Below are positions 1 to 9,628 of a DNA stretch of 61,176 nucleotides, piece after piece (position 1 is the stretch's first letter; every line of letters begins with the position of its first letter). The stretch covers positions 1-61,176 of the forward strand of contig JAFAHS010000039.1 of NCBI GenBank assembly GCA_019237115.1. Direction: 5' to 3'. The stretch is from Deltaproteobacteria bacterium. GTDB taxonomy: Bacteria; Desulfobacterota; Binatia; Binatales; Binataceae. A program made the position numbers and the translations under genes. The notes under the pieces are model-generated. The model was given only the letters and a program-made list of their open reading frames with translations, was not told the DNA's origin and did not search any database.

Positions 1-459
1 TAGGAATAGACGCCCGTGTCCGGAAACGGCATCCTCGAGCCCGTCTGAGAGCAAGGCCAGTTCGCGCTCGCGTCCCACAATGGATCTTTGGGTCGCGCGA
101 ACTGCTTCTTCAACACCGCGCGTAATTTGCTGGTTCGTTTCGCGCACCGCCGCGACAAAGCGGTAGCCCTTCGAAGGGACGGTCAACACAAATCGCGGTA
201 CCTCGGGGTCGTCACCCAGCGCCCGACGGATCTTTCGTATCGCAGTGCTTATGCTTGTATCGCTATCGACAAAGACGCCCTTGCCCCAGACACGCTCCAA
301 GATTTCCTCGCGCGTAACCACGCGTCCGCGCCGCTCAACCAGCAGGCATAACAACTCGAGCGGAATGCGCTGAAGCGGAACTACCACATCGCCGCGCCGC
401 AGCTCATAAGCGCCCCGATCCAGCACAAATTCCTCAAACTCGAAGAAATCCTCGGACAT
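1..459 (-). CDS. Winged-helix (OmpR/CadC-type) regulator with ATPase domain, cut by window edge
   Basis: Reading the minus strand from ATG at 459 gives 153 codons running off the window start. Residues 1-105 form an OmpR/CadC-type winged helix: a recognition-helix stretch with VDSDTSISTAIRKIRRALGD followed by the hairpin motif PSKGYRFVA. Around residue 130 begins IVGRERELALL, the usual start of an AAA_16 ATPase module, so the full protein is probably a large one-component regulator with winged helix, ATPase and repeats. It binds DNA in the cytoplasm. It is divergent from the cupredoxin gene, and the shared upstream region holds direct repeats of 10-11 bp period, the spacing that OmpR-type winged helices read. 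The C-terminus is outside the window, so the effector domain is unknown. Confidence 0.85.
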   Translation of the reverse strand, partial: MSEDFFEFEEFVLDRGAYELRRGDVVVPLQRIPLELLCLLVERRGRVVTREEILERVWGKGVFVDSDTSISTAIRKIRRALGDDPEVPRFVLTVPSKGYRFVAAVRETNQQITRGVEEAVRATQRSIVGRERELALLSDGLEDAVSGHGRLFL

Positions 460-468
460 TTGTCCCGT

Positions 469-485
469 TTCTAACGGATTCTAAC
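469..485. promoter_or_regulatory. Two direct repeats TTCTAAC, period 10
   Basis: TTCTAAC occurs at 469-475 and again at 479-485, one helical turn apart and about 10 bp upstream of the regulator start codon. Tandem half-sites on one face of DNA suit an OmpR-type winged-helix dimer, so this could be an autoregulatory site. The repeats are seen; the role is inference. Confidence 0.45.
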
Positions 486-519
486 TTGGGGTGAGCGCAT
501 AGCCTGGAGACCGTAGGAA

Positions 520-547
520 GTTCAGAGAGAGTTCAGAAAAAGTTCAG
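520..547. promoter_or_regulatory. Three tandem GTTCAG repeats, period 11
   Basis: GTTCAG lies at 520-525, 531-536 and 542-547, exactly 11 bp apart, in the divergent region between the winged-helix regulator and the cupredoxin gene. Pho-box-like tandem arrays of this period are the classical target of OmpR/PhoB-type winged helices. It is the best candidate operator for the neighbouring regulator and would sit about 90 bp upstream of the cupredoxin start. Confidence 0.5.
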
Positions 548-638
548 CTCTGGTCCATTGGCTGAAGACTCCACTTGCTCGAAGATCGCGAGAGCGCGGA
601 CTCACCGTGATCCGCCTCAAGAGGAGGAGGAAACAACA

Positions 639-1207
639 ATGCGTAAGTCAGTGGCACTGATTCTGATAGCGGCGTGCGTGATCTTCGCGTCCGCGCACGC
701 AAGCGCGCAGGGTAATGTCAACTCGCCGAATGTCGCTCAGGTCGTGGCCTGGACGAATGCGATCCCCCCACGTTTAACGCTAACCCACCGAACGGGGCAG
801 GACCTGATTTTTGCAAAAACGTCGCGCTGTATGCCTTCGGCTATTCGACGCTCCTCAGCGATCTTCTGAGCGGCGCCCAGGGCGGAACGCCCGACCCCGG
901 TTGGGATTTCGAGCCCGATACTCTAACAATCAAGCAAGGAACGACGGTTTCTGTTGTTGATCAGGGCGGCGAACCGCATACCTTCACCGAGGTGAAAGCG
1001 TTCGGCAACGGATTCCTGCCGCCGCTCAATCCGGGCGCCTCGACCAGCGTGATCCCAGAGTGCCAAGGCGCCTTCAAGAACATCGCGGTCGCCAGGACGC
1101 GAGTCGTTCAAGGCAGCCATCTCGATATCACCGGTCTGTCCAAGGGGAAGCATCTGTTCCAGTGCTGCATCCATCCCTGGATGCGCATGGAGGTCGACGT
1201 GCAATAA
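639..1207 (+). pseudogene. Secreted cupredoxin, frameshifted at a C6 run
   Basis: An ATG at 639 follows a strong GAGGAGGAGG ribosome site and opens a signal peptide ending ASAHASAQG. That frame dies shortly after C764-C769. Adding one C there (C7) gives one continuous protein to the stop at 1207: mature region, then EPHTFTEV, then CCIHPWM. The His of EPHTF and the Cys, His and Met of CCIHPWM match the type-1 copper ligand set of plastocyanin/azurin-like cupredoxins, so the product would be a periplasmic electron carrier or copper-binding protein. Either the homopolymer was miscounted in assembly or the gene is inactive. The family call is firm; the partner redox protein is unknown. Confidence 0.8.
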
Positions 1208-1291
1208 GGAGTGGAAGTCGTTGGCGCCGAGCTTCGATTGCTTTAGTATCGCGAAAATCGAACCGGACCATACTGTCGGAGGTTTCACTTC

Positions 1292-1993
1292 ATGGGCACA
1301 ACCAAACTGATCTCGATGTACGGATCGCCCTGGTCGGAGCGGGTCCGATGGGCGTTCGCATTCAAAAAATTGCCCTATGAGAAGCATAACTACGAGGCCG
1401 GCGTCGATGAAGCCGCGGTGAAAAAATTGACCGGCCAGGCGATGGTGCCGGTGTTGATCGCCGACGACAAGGTGATTCCGGATTCGAGCGCGATTTTGGA
1501 CTGGCTTGAGGAAACGCAACCGGAACCGGCGCTGTTGCCCAAATCCGCGAAAGAGCGCGCGACGGCGACGTTGTGGGAAGAAGTCGCGCTTAACGCGCTG
1601 GGGCCTCATGGCCGCGTGATGATCACCGGGCGCCTGCTCCGCATCGACGACCCTGAAGCGCGGAAGAGAGGAAAGTACTTCGCGGAAAAGTATGGGTACT
1701 CACCATTCGAGGAAGAGCAGAGCAGGCTCACCGTCACGAGGATCCTTACGAGCCTTAAAGAGACGCTGCGCGGTCGCGAATACCTGGTCGGTGATACCTT
1801 TACCCGCGCCGACATTACCACCGCGGTGATGTTGATGCTTCTCAAGGCGGCTCCGCAGGAGTTTTTCTTCTTTCCGCCACCAACGCGGATGGTTTACCTC
1901 GACAAGCTCGGGGAAGATCCAGGGTTCGCCGAGGTCTTCGCCTGGCGCGACCGGATGTACCGGAACCATCGCGGCGAAGTCGTCAAGCCGTAG
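1292..1993 (+). CDS. Glutathione S-transferase family protein
   Basis: A 233-residue protein with the canonical two-domain GST fold. Residues 5-80 form the thioredoxin-like N-domain: SPWSERVRWAF holds the catalytic Ser region, MVPVLI carries the cis-Pro, and PDSSAILDWLEE is the glutathione-binding SNAIL/TRAIL-like motif. Residues 95-225 form the helical C-domain, including YLVGDTFTRADI, the N-capping motif of GSTs. It should act in the cytoplasm, conjugating glutathione to electrophiles or acting as an isomerase or dehalogenase; the substrate cannot be read from sequence. An aromatic-rich FFFFPPP insert near residue 190 is unusual. It lies 84 bp after the cupredoxin and 16 bp before the cyclase gene. 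Confidence 0.88.
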   Translation: MGTTKLISMYGSPWSERVRWAFAFKKLPYEKHNYEAGVDEAAVKKLTGQAMVPVLIADDKVIPDSSAILDWLEETQPEPALLPKSAKERATATLWEEVALNALGPHGRVMITGRLLRIDDPEARKRGKYFAEKYGYSPFEEEQSRLTVTRILTSLKETLRGREYLVGDTFTRADITTAVMLMLLKAAPQEFFFFPPPTRMVYLDKLGEDPGFAEVFAWRDRMYRNHRGEVVKP

Positions 1994-2009
1994 CAAGTCG
2001 AATCGGCAG

Positions 2010-5000
2010 ATGCGCTGCTCAAAGTGCAGCTCCGAAAATCCGCCCGGCACCAGATTCTGCGCGGAGTGTGGAACCCCTTTCCCCGCCAAATGGCCGAAGT
2101 GCGGCGCAGAATACGCGGCTCCCGCGAAATTCTGTCGCGATTGCGGCGCCCCCCTCGGTGCGAAACCGAATAAGACGAAGCCCGCTGCGAGTGAGCCCGT
2201 GCTCGAGCAGCATGATCTCTCCGCGACTGAGGGCGAACGGAAGAATGTCACCGCGCTCTTCGCGGACATCAAGGGATCGATGGAGAGGATCGAGAACCTC
2301 GATCCCGAAGAGGCGCGTGCGATCTTTGATCCGGCCTTTCAGCTGATGATCGAAGCGGTCCGCCGTTATGGGGGCTACGTCGCCCAATCGACGGGGGACG
2401 GAATCTTCGCGGTGTTCGGCGCGCCAATTGCGCTCGAGGATCACCCGCAGCACGCGCTTTATGCCGCGTTGCACATGCAGGAGGGTCTCAAGCGCTACTC
2501 GAACCGGCTGCGTGAGCGTGGCGAGCCACCCGTCACAATCCGCATCGGAGTCAATGCGGGCGAAGTGGTGGTTCGAACAATCAAAAAAGGTGAATCAGGC
2601 ATCGAGCATTTGCCGATCGGTCACTCGATAAGCCTTGCCTCGCGACTACAGGCGCTGGCGCCGCCAGGATCGATCGCGATCAGCTCCGCCGTGTGCAGGC
2701 TGGTCGAAGGCTACTTCACACTCAACGGCCTGGGGCCCGCCCGCATCAAGGGTGTCAGTGAACCGGTCGAGGTGTACGAGGTAACCGGGCTGGGACCCCT
2801 GCGCACTCGTCTGCAGCGCTCGGCCGGGCGCGGCTACACCAAATTCGTCGGGCGGCAGAATGAAATACAAGCTATGAAACGCGCTGCCGAGCAAGCGAAG
2901 GCGGGGCGCGGCCAAATAGTCGCGGCGGTCGCCGAGCCGGGGGTCGGCAAGTCACGCCTGCTGTTCGAATTCATAGCTGTATCGCGATCGGGCTGGATGG
3001 TGCTCGAAGCAATCTCGGTCTCACACGGGCAGGCATCGGCATTCTTACCGTTGATCGACCTGTTGTACACGTACTTCGAGATTTCGTCCGAGGATGATGC
3101 GCGCAAGCGGCGGGAGAAGATCAACGGCAAGGTACTCACGCTCGATCGCTCGCTAGAGGATACGCTCCAGTACCTGTACGGACTGCTTGGCATCGCCGAT
3201 GAGGACAATCAGCTTGCGGAAATCAATGCGCAGACTCGAAAGCGTCGTGCCCTAGACGCGGTCAAACGGATACTTCTGCGCGAGAGCCTGAACCAGCCAC
3301 TCATCGTCGTATTCGAAGATCTCCACTGGATCGATAGTGAGTCGCAGGCATTTCTTAACTTGCTCGCGGACTCCATCGGCACCGCGCGCATCTTGCTCCT
3401 GGTCAACTATCGGCCCGAGTTCCGTCACGAGTGGGGGAACAAAACCTACTACACGCAGTTGCGGCTCGATCCGCTTGGCAAGGAGAGCGCGGATGAGATG
3501 TTGACCGCTCTTCTCGGGGACGAGCCGGCATTGGCACCGCTCAAGGACCTGATCGTAGAAAAGACCGAGGGCAATCCCTTCTTCATGGAAGAGACCGTGC
3601 AAGTACTGTTCCACGAAGGAGCTCTAGCGCGTAACGGCCACATCACGATCACCAAGCCGCTGCGCGAGCTGAAGATCCCGCCCACGGTCCAGGCAATCCT
3701 TGCCGCGCGTATCGATCGTTTACCGCCGGTTCAGAAAGATTTGCTGCAGACCCTCGCTGTCATCGGAATGGAGTTCAAGCTCGGCCTGGTCCGTAAAGTA
3801 TGGGAGCCGCCAGCCATCTCTGCGCTTGCGAGCACCAAACGCGAAGAAACAACCACGACGCTAACCCTGTTGCGCGAGGAAGCGGATTTGGAAGCATCTG
3901 AGCTGGATTCGATGCTGTCCGAGCTCCAGTTAGGTGAGTTCATCTACGAGCAGCCCGCGGTAGGAGACCTCGAGTACACGTTTAAGCATGCGCTTACCCA
4001 TGACGTGGCTTACAACTCGGTTCTCAACGAACGGCGGCGGCTGCTGCACGAACGAATCGGCGCCGCCCTGGAGTCGCTCTATCCCGAGAACCTTAACGAT
4101 CATATCGCCGCGCTTACCCATCACTACGCCCGCAGCGCCAATCGGGTAAAGGCGGTCGACTATTGTTTGCTTGCCGTCCGGCAGAGCGAAGCGCGCGGTT
4201 CGTTGACCGAGGCAGTTGCGGTTTTCGAAGCAGGACTCGACCTCCTGCAGAAGCTTCCCGACGACGACTCGCGCGCGAACCGGGAGTTAGACTTGCGCAA
4301 CGCGGCTTATGGTGCCCTCGCAGATACCAAGGGCCTCGCTTCGCGCGAAGTCGAGCGTTCGATCGAGCGCGCGCTGGCCCTTTGTCAACGCCCCGGCATC
4401 GACTGGGAAAAAAGCTGGTACGCACTTTTAGGTATTTTCTTCGTACAGCAGATGCGTCCCGACGTGCGCAGAGCGAGAGCGATCGCTTCCGAGTTGATGG
4501 CGCGCGCCGAGGAACGCGGCGCCGACGGACTTCTCGCGGAAGCCGGCAATTGGCTGGCTTACACCAAAATGGTTGCGGGAGATTTTGAAGCCGCCGCCGG
4601 TGCTTTCGATCGAACATGGACAGTTCTGGAATCGATAACCAGACCGGCAACGGGACTCACGCACAAACAGGTGGCCGGGATGTCCCTGGCAGAGGTGGCC
4701 GGGATATCCCAGGCGCAGTGGGTTCAGCTTCTCTACACATTGGAGAACAATCGTATCATTTCGGGTTGGAACCTGTGGTTTCTCGGTTACCCCGATCGCG
4801 CACTGGAGCGAATGCATAGCGCGACCGCAACACATAATCATAGGTCAAAGAGCTTGATTGGCGACTTGAACGGATTCGCGGCCTACATTTTCGAGCTTCG
4901 GCGCGACACCCGGCAAATGCGAGATAGAGCGGAGGCGAGACTCGCGATAGCTACCGCTTTGGGTTTGTTCACGGGCAGGGCGCTCAGCGAAATCTATCTG

Positions 5001-5504
5001 GGATGGGCCGATGTGCTCGACGGTGACTTGGAGGGCGGCATTGCGAGGATGCGGGCTTACATGTCGCAGCTTAAGAATGGCGGTTCCGAATATATAACCG
5101 ATCGTGGTCTTACGTTTGTAGCGACCGCTCTGGGGCGCGTTGGGCGGTTTGAAGAGGCGCTCGCCACGCTTAAGGATGCATTCCTTTTCATCGAGCGGAC
5201 CGGCAAAAGGTACTATCAGGCGGAGTTGCATCGCCTGAAGGGTGAGCTGTTGCTGGGCCAAGACGTAGCGAATGCGGCTGCGGCCGAGCAGTCATTTCAC
5301 GCTGCGCTCGATATATCGCGGGAGCAACGAGCTAAATCATGGGAGTTACGCGCAAGCAGCAGCCTCGCGCGGCTGCTGCGAGACTTAGGTCGTCGCGACG
5401 AGGCACGGTCGCTGCTCGCAGAAGTTTACGGATGGTTTACCGAGGGGTTCGATACTCCGGACTTGAGGGATGCGAGGACGCTACTTGCGGAACTTGGCGC
5501 CTAA
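2010..5504 (+). CDS. Zinc-ribbon class III adenylate/guanylate cyclase with AAA ATPase and TPR-like repeats
   Basis: This 1164-residue signalling protein has four parts. Residues 1-50 are a double zinc ribbon with CxxC pairs (MRCSKC, FCAEC, FCRDC). Residues about 78-260 are a class III nucleotide cyclase domain with the metal-binding FADIKGS and GDGIFAVFG motifs. Residues about 280-620 are an AAA_16-type ATPase (FVGRQNEI, then Walker A AEPGVGKS near 308-315, Walker B-like IVVFEDLHW). The C-terminal half is TPR-like helical repeat. The family is common in delta-like and soil bacteria and is assumed to make cAMP or cGMP under control of the ATPase/TPR sensor. It is intact despite its length, which argues against a high overall error rate here. 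No membrane segment is seen. Confidence 0.92.
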   Translation: MRCSKCSSENPPGTRFCAECGTPFPAKWPKCGAEYAAPAKFCRDCGAPLGAKPNKTKPAASEPVLEQHDLSATEGERKNVTALFADIKGSMERIENLDPEEARAIFDPAFQLMIEAVRRYGGYVAQSTGDGIFAVFGAPIALEDHPQHALYAALHMQEGLKRYSNRLRERGEPPVTIRIGVNAGEVVVRTIKKGESGIEHLPIGHSISLASRLQALAPPGSIAISSAVCRLVEGYFTLNGLGPARIKGVSEPVEVYEVTGLGPLRTRLQRSAGRGYTKFVGRQNEIQAMKRAAEQAKAGRGQIVAAVAEPGVGKSRLLFEFIAVSRSGWMVLEAISVSHGQASAFLPLIDLLYTYFEISSEDDARKRREKINGKVLTLDRSLEDTLQYLYGLLGIADEDNQLAEINAQTRKRRALDAVKRILLRESLNQPLIVVFEDLHWIDSESQAFLNLLADSIGTARILLLVNYRPEFRHEWGNKTYYTQLRLDPLGKESADEMLTALLGDEPALAPLKDLIVEKTEGNPFFMEETVQVLFHEGALARNGHITITKPLRELKIPPTVQAILAARIDRLPPVQKDLLQTLAVIGMEFKLGLVRKVWEPPAISALASTKREETTTTLTLLREEADLEASELDSMLSELQLGEFIYEQPAVGDLEYTFKHALTHDVAYNSVLNERRRLLHERIGAALESLYPENLNDHIAALTHHYARSANRVKAVDYCLLAVRQSEARGSLTEAVAVFEAGLDLLQKLPDDDSRANRELDLRNAAYGALADTKGLASREVERSIERALALCQRPGIDWEKSWYALLGIFFVQQMRPDVRRARAIASELMARAEERGADGLLAEAGNWLAYTKMVAGDFEAAAGAFDRTWTVLESITRPATGLTHKQVAGMSLAEVAGISQAQWVQLLYTLENNRIISGWNLWFLGYPDRALERMHSATATHNHRSKSLIGDLNGFAAYIFELRRDTRQMRDRAEARLAIATALGLFTGRALSEIYLGWADVLDGDLEGGIARMRAYMSQLKNGGSEYITDRGLTFVATALGRVGRFEEALATLKDAFLFIERTGKRYYQAELHRLKGELLLGQDVANAAAAEQSFHAALDISREQRAKSWELRASSSLARLLRDLGRRDEARSLLAEVYGWFTEGFDTPDLRDARTLLAELGA

Positions 5505-5532
5505 GCGCGGAAGCAAGTTGAAAGTGCCCGAA

Positions 5533-6195
5533 ATGTCAAAAAAACCAGGGTCAAAGTCTAAACCAACGGCACCGTCCAACGGCGTTAAGAAAAAGCGCCG
5601 TACTGGTTCGCAAGCAGAGCGCATCCTCAATTTCTGGTTGACGCCCGGTGATGGTGACAAAGATGGTTTCCAGATTTTGTCGCGATGGTTCGTTGCCGAC
5701 CCGGACTTCGACAGGTATTGTAAGGCCCTTTTCCTGGACAGCTACCGGGACGCGGCTTGCGGCCGTCTTGACCACTGGAAGAAAACGCCGCGAACTTGCC
5801 TCGCACTGGCGTTATTGTTGGACCAGTTTCCGCGCAACATGTTCCGCGGCACTGCGCGGGCATTTGCGACCGACGCTAAAGCCCGCAAGATCAGCCGTCA
5901 CGCTGTTGCATCCGGATTCGATCGCGAATTGCCGCAAACCGCACGCATGTTTTTCTATTTGCCCTTCGAACACAGTGAACATCTGAGCGATCAAATGGAA
6001 TCGGTGCGCCTCGCCGGTGCTCTCGCGGACGAGTTCGGCGAGTACCCAGAAGGTACGGCAATCCGGAAGTCCGCCCAGTGGCATCTTGATACCATTCGGC
6101 GCTTCGGCAGGTTTCCCGGCCGAAACCAGGCCCTCAATCGGCGATCCACGAAGGCAGAGATCGAATTCCTCAAGCAGGTGAATGCAGAATACTGA
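5533..6195 (+). CDS. DUF924 family protein
   Basis: A DUF924 protein of about 220 residues. The hallmarks are the opening ILNFWLTP, the central LALALLLDQFPRNMFRG, the FYLPFEHSE motif and the closing FPGRNQALNR. The family is helical, cytoplasmic and widespread, with no established reaction. I chose ATG 5533, downstream of the cyclase stop; an in-frame ATG at 5470 would overlap the cyclase by 35 bp and adds only a basic tail. The short N-terminus rich in Lys and Ser is probably disordered. It is probably co-transcribed with the cyclase. Confidence 0.85.
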   Translation: MSKKPGSKSKPTAPSNGVKKKRRTGSQAERILNFWLTPGDGDKDGFQILSRWFVADPDFDRYCKALFLDSYRDAACGRLDHWKKTPRTCLALALLLDQFPRNMFRGTARAFATDAKARKISRHAVASGFDRELPQTARMFFYLPFEHSEHLSDQMESVRLAGALADEFGEYPEGTAIRKSAQWHLDTIRRFGRFPGRNQALNRRSTKAEIEFLKQVNAEY

Positions 6196-6564
6196 AGCGC
6201 GACCCGCGCGATGTTCAGCTGACGTGGCCGCGAAGGGCAACAACTCTTTTATCCGAGGCCGGTGAGGTGAGCTTCAAATTTGAAGCTCTCATCAGGCCAT
6301 TCATCGCGTTTTTGTATAGTCTGCCCCAACTGGGGCAAACCGTACCGAAAACAGCCATTTCGGGGACATCTCAGCACGAAAAGCCAAGGCTTTCCGAGGT
6401 TTCTCGAGGGTTCAAATCCCTTGACCTTGAGCGTCCTCGAGACCCGATCGCGAATCTATCTGTCATTGGGCCGCAGAGACGCATCGGCCACCGAATGCGG
6501 GGATTTTGAAGATTCAAGTATCGGATGATAAAAAGGCCGGAACTACCCGGTGTGGGAAAGCAAT
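6196..6564. other. Intergenic, no gene; tRNA T-arm-like sequence
   Basis: No convincing coding frame. A short hairpin GCCCC/GGGGC sits at 6323-6336. At 6406-6422 GAGGG-TTCAAAT-CCCTT has the exact form of a tRNA T-arm (5-bp stem with one GU, 7-base TTC loop), but the upstream sequence does not fold into a tRNA and no matching acceptor strand is present. It may be a relic of a tRNA 3' end, as left by integrating elements, or coincidence. Confidence 0.35.
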
Positions 6565-8403
6565 ATGGAAGATGACGCAAGGTTTATAGCCAACTTGAAG
6601 CTGGATTTTGATCCGGATGCTCTTCGCAACAAGTACAACCAGGAACGCGACCGGCGCATTCGGGTCGATGGCAATGCACAATATGTCGAAGTCTCCGGCA
6701 AATTCCGGCACTTTACCGACGATCCTTATGTCGAGTCCGGCTTTACCCGCGCTCCGCTCACCGATGAGGTCGACGTGGTCGTCATCGGCGGAGGCTTTGG
6801 CGGATTACTGGCCGGCGCGCGCTTCCGCGAAGCGGGTATCAAAGACGTTCGAATCATAGAGTCAGGGGGAGATTTCGGCGGCACCTGGTACTGGAATCGA
6901 TATCCCGGTGCGCAGTGCGACATCGAAAGCTATTGCTACCTGCCGCTGGTCGAAGAGTTGGGCTACATGCCCAAAGAAAAGTACTCGTTCGCCCCGGAGA
7001 TTTACGAGCATTCGCAGCGCATCGCAAAGCACTATCAGCTCTACGACAATGCATGCTTCCAGACGCGCGTAACTGAATTGCGCTGGGACGGCGACGCCGC
7101 TCGCTGGATCGTCTCGACCGACAGGGGTGATGCGATGCGCGCGCGGTTCGTGGTTATGGCGACCGGACCCCTCAACCGGCCGAAATTGCCGGCGATTGCG
7201 GGGATTGAGGACTTCGAGGGCCACACGTTCCACACCAGCCGCTGGGACTACAGCTACACTGGCGGCAACCATTCGGGCGGCTTGACCAAGCTCTCCGACA
7301 AGCGGGTGGCCGTGATTGGCACCGGTGCCACGGCTATTCAGTGTGTGCCGTTCGTCGGCGAGTATGCCAGGCAGCTCTACGTCTTCCAGCGGACACCGTC
7401 ATCGGTCGATTTGCGCGGAAACAAACCGACCGATCCTGCGTGGGCGAAGACCCTGAAGCCCGGGTGGCAACGGGCGCGTCGCGAAAACTTCAACAACATA
7501 TTTGCCGGTGTTCCTGTAGAGGAAGACCTCGTCAGCGACGGCTGGACCGACATCTTTCGCAACCTGGGCGTCGGTATCATCGGCAACGCGGAGAAGAAGA
7601 CCCAAAAGGTCGCCCCGCAGTCGCCGAGCCAAATGGCGCTAATGGCGGAAGTAGTCGACTTTCAGAAGATGAACGGTATTCGCTCGCGGGTCGATCAGAC
7701 CGTCACTGATCCGGCCACCGCCGAAGCCCTTAAGCCCTGGTATCGCCAGTTCTGCAAGCGGCCGACCTTCAACGACGAATATCTGCCGACCTTCAACCGG
7801 CCCAATGTCAAGTTGATAGATACCAGCGCGACCCAGGGTGTTGAGCGAATTACCCGGACAGGCATTGTCGCGAATGGCGTGGAGTATCCAGTTGATTGCA
7901 TCATCTTCGCGACCGGCTTCGAAGTCGGTACGGCCTACACTCGGCGAGCCGGCTTCGAGGTAGTCGGCATCGGTGGCGAAACTCTGACCGACCATTGGGC
8001 CAAGGGGCTGCAGACATTCCACGGTTTTTCCAGCCATGGTTTCCCCAACTGCTTCATCCTGGGGCCATCGCAGAACGGCTTCTCGGTGAACCTGACTGCG
8101 GTGCTGGACGATCAGTCACAACACATCGGGTACATCATCAAAGAGGTGATGACCCGGGGCTTCCGCTATTCGCAACCTAGCAAGGAAGCGGAGAAGGAGT
8201 GGGTCGCGGAAATCAAACGGCTCGCCGTGATGACGACGGACTTCCTTTCGAATTGCACGCCCGGCTACTACAACAACGAAGGCCATTTGCAAGCCGAGGC
8301 GGGCCTGATCGCTGGAGCTTACGCACCTGGTATCAACGCCTTCAACGCGCTGATGGCCAAGTGGCGCGAGAAAGGCGACCTCGAAGGACTTGAACTGAGC
8401 TGA
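6565..8403 (+). CDS. Flavin monooxygenase, Baeyer-Villiger type
   Basis: A protein of about 612 residues with an FAD-binding GxGxxG ([14 protein letters not shown]) near residue 80, a second dinucleotide motif for NADPH ([12 protein letters not shown]), and between them the Baeyer-Villiger fingerprint FxGxxxHxxxW-D as [27 protein letters not shown] is typical of cyclohexanone/phenylacetone monooxygenases. It would insert oxygen next to a ketone carbonyl to give an ester or lactone, using NADPH and O2 in the cytoplasm. The roughly 70-residue N-terminal extension is typical of the longer members of the family. ATG 6565 is preferred over GTG 6550 because GGGAAAG is then placed as a ribosome site. 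The substrate is unknown; the nearby ring-degradation genes make a cyclic or aryl ketone plausible. Confidence 0.9.
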   Translation: MEDDARFIANLKLDFDPDALRNKYNQERDRRIRVDGNAQYVEVSGKFRHFTDDPYVESGFTRAPLTDEVDVVVIGGGFGGLLAGARFREAGIKDVRIIESGGDFGGTWYWNRYPGAQCDIESYCYLPLVEELGYMPKEKYSFAPEIYEHSQRIAKHYQLYDNACFQTRVTELRWDGDAARWIVSTDRGDAMRARFVVMATGPLNRPKLPAIAGIEDFEGHTFHTSRWDYSYTGGNHSGGLTKLSDKRVAVIGTGATAIQCVPFVGEYARQLYVFQRTPSSVDLRGNKPTDPAWAKTLKPGWQRARRENFNNIFAGVPVEEDLVSDGWTDIFRNLGVGIIGNAEKKTQKVAPQSPSQMALMAEVVDFQKMNGIRSRVDQTVTDPATAEALKPWYRQFCKRPTFNDEYLPTFNRPNVKLIDTSATQGVERITRTGIVANGVEYPVDCIIFATGFEVGTAYTRRAGFEVVGIGGETLTDHWAKGLQTFHGFSSHGFPNCFILGPSQNGFSVNLTAVLDDQSQHIGYIIKEVMTRGFRYSQPSKEAEKEWVAEIKRLAVMTTDFLSNCTPGYYNNEGHLQAEAGLIAGAYAPGINAFNALMAKWREKGDLEGLELS

Positions 8404-9116
8404 GCGTCGGGCCCGTTCAAACGGCTGACTCGCGCCTCGAACGTTCAAAGCCTGTCGACTACCTCGTTCGCGATCTTTGCAAGCCCTCGGGGCGATCCCT
8501 TTGGAGGGGCCGCGACAAGATGGGTAGGGAGAAGCATGTCACTCTGATCGGCGAGTCTCTTAAACACGACCCCGTGTAATTACTACCATCTTTCGTATCC
8601 CTAAAAAGCCGACATCTTCCTTTAGTTTGGTTGCTTAAGAGCTTTGGATCATTGTGGATCGAGTGGCCATAAATCATAGAAGCCTTGCCAATGCGAGCAG
8701 CGCAAAACCAACTCCAAGTTGCAGCGCGTCAGAAACGAAAGTGTCGGGTCAGGTTGTGAACCGATTCGCGGTTTTACTAGGGGTGAGGCTTGTGACGTCA
8801 CCGTTCGGCTGCCGTTCCACGCGGCTGCACGCCGGTAACGCACCTGCTTTCTCAATCTCAAACCTGTTCCTCTGCACGGGCGACCCGGCGTCTACGAGAA
8901 TTGCGAGGAGATATCATTGAACGATCTTCCAGGTAGACTGGATCATGTCGCGAGGCTTCACCGTGGCAATCGTCTGCCCGCGGTCGCGACTCAAGTGTTC
9001 CCCGGACGCGCCACCGATTTTCGGTTGGCCGCGCGCCACTCAGAAATGCTTGGTGTCCTGTGGATCGGGTTTCAAAAGCCACCGGTGAAAATCAGAAATC
9101 GGATATTCAAATAACC
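8404..9116. other. Intergenic region without recognisable gene
   Basis: About 700 bp with only short open frames of unbalanced composition on either strand and no recognisable motif, repeat or RNA. An AT-richer patch at about 8575-8650 could hold a promoter, but no clear -35/-10 pair stands out. Decayed coding sequence is possible. Confidence 0.4.
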
Positions 9117-9473
9117 ATGTGGGACAAGGCGGCACTTCTCAAAGACAGGCGAGCATTCATTGATCATCTGCAACGGCTTGAGTCAGAGGGCTGTCGATGG
9201 CTCGTTGTGCCGTTCGCAGAGGATGAAACGTCGGGGCCGTTCAGGTGCAGCAGGTGCCAGGCGGTCGCTCCCGACGCGGCAGCGCTCTATTCACTCGCGA
9301 CCCACATTGCATTTGAATACGAAGTATTGCGCGCGATCGAGGCAAGTGACTCGGATATGGAATTTGACAGCCGCGTTTCCCGTATCGTGGAGGAAGAACC
9401 GACCCCGATGGTATGCGGCAAGTGTTGTCCCCGCGGCAAGCCCCACCGTCACGACCTCAACCACGCTTTCTAG
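9117..9473 (+). CDS. Small hypothetical protein with two CxxC pairs
   Basis: A roughly 118-residue protein (ATG 9117, beginning MWDKAALL; an upstream in-frame ATG at 9060 is less likely). Two cysteine pairs, FRCSRC and VCGKC, flank a helical middle (SLATHIAFEYEVLRAIEA), and the tail is His-rich (RGKPHRHD). The arrangement suggests a single structural zinc site. I do not recognise the family. It stands alone between two non-coding stretches, so context says nothing about its role. Confidence 0.5.
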   Translation: MWDKAALLKDRRAFIDHLQRLESEGCRWLVVPFAEDETSGPFRCSRCQAVAPDAAALYSLATHIAFEYEVLRAIEASDSDMEFDSRVSRIVEEEPTPMVCGKCCPRGKPHRHDLNHAF

Positions 9474-9628
9474 TCACGCATCACTCGATTCTATTTAACC
9501 GCGCGTTGGCTTTTGCGGTCCTCCGGGCACCGAGTGCACCAAACGGCACAGAATTGTGCCACGGGTTGCGAAAGAGCCCGGGAATTCCGCGTCGGGTGAC
9601 AGAGTAGACACGACGCACCAGACCCACG

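Noticed and set aside
8654..8920. Plus-strand frame of 88 codons in the 8.4-9.1 kb gap
   Set aside because: No ribosome site, no recognisable domain, and unbalanced Ser/Arg/Ala content.
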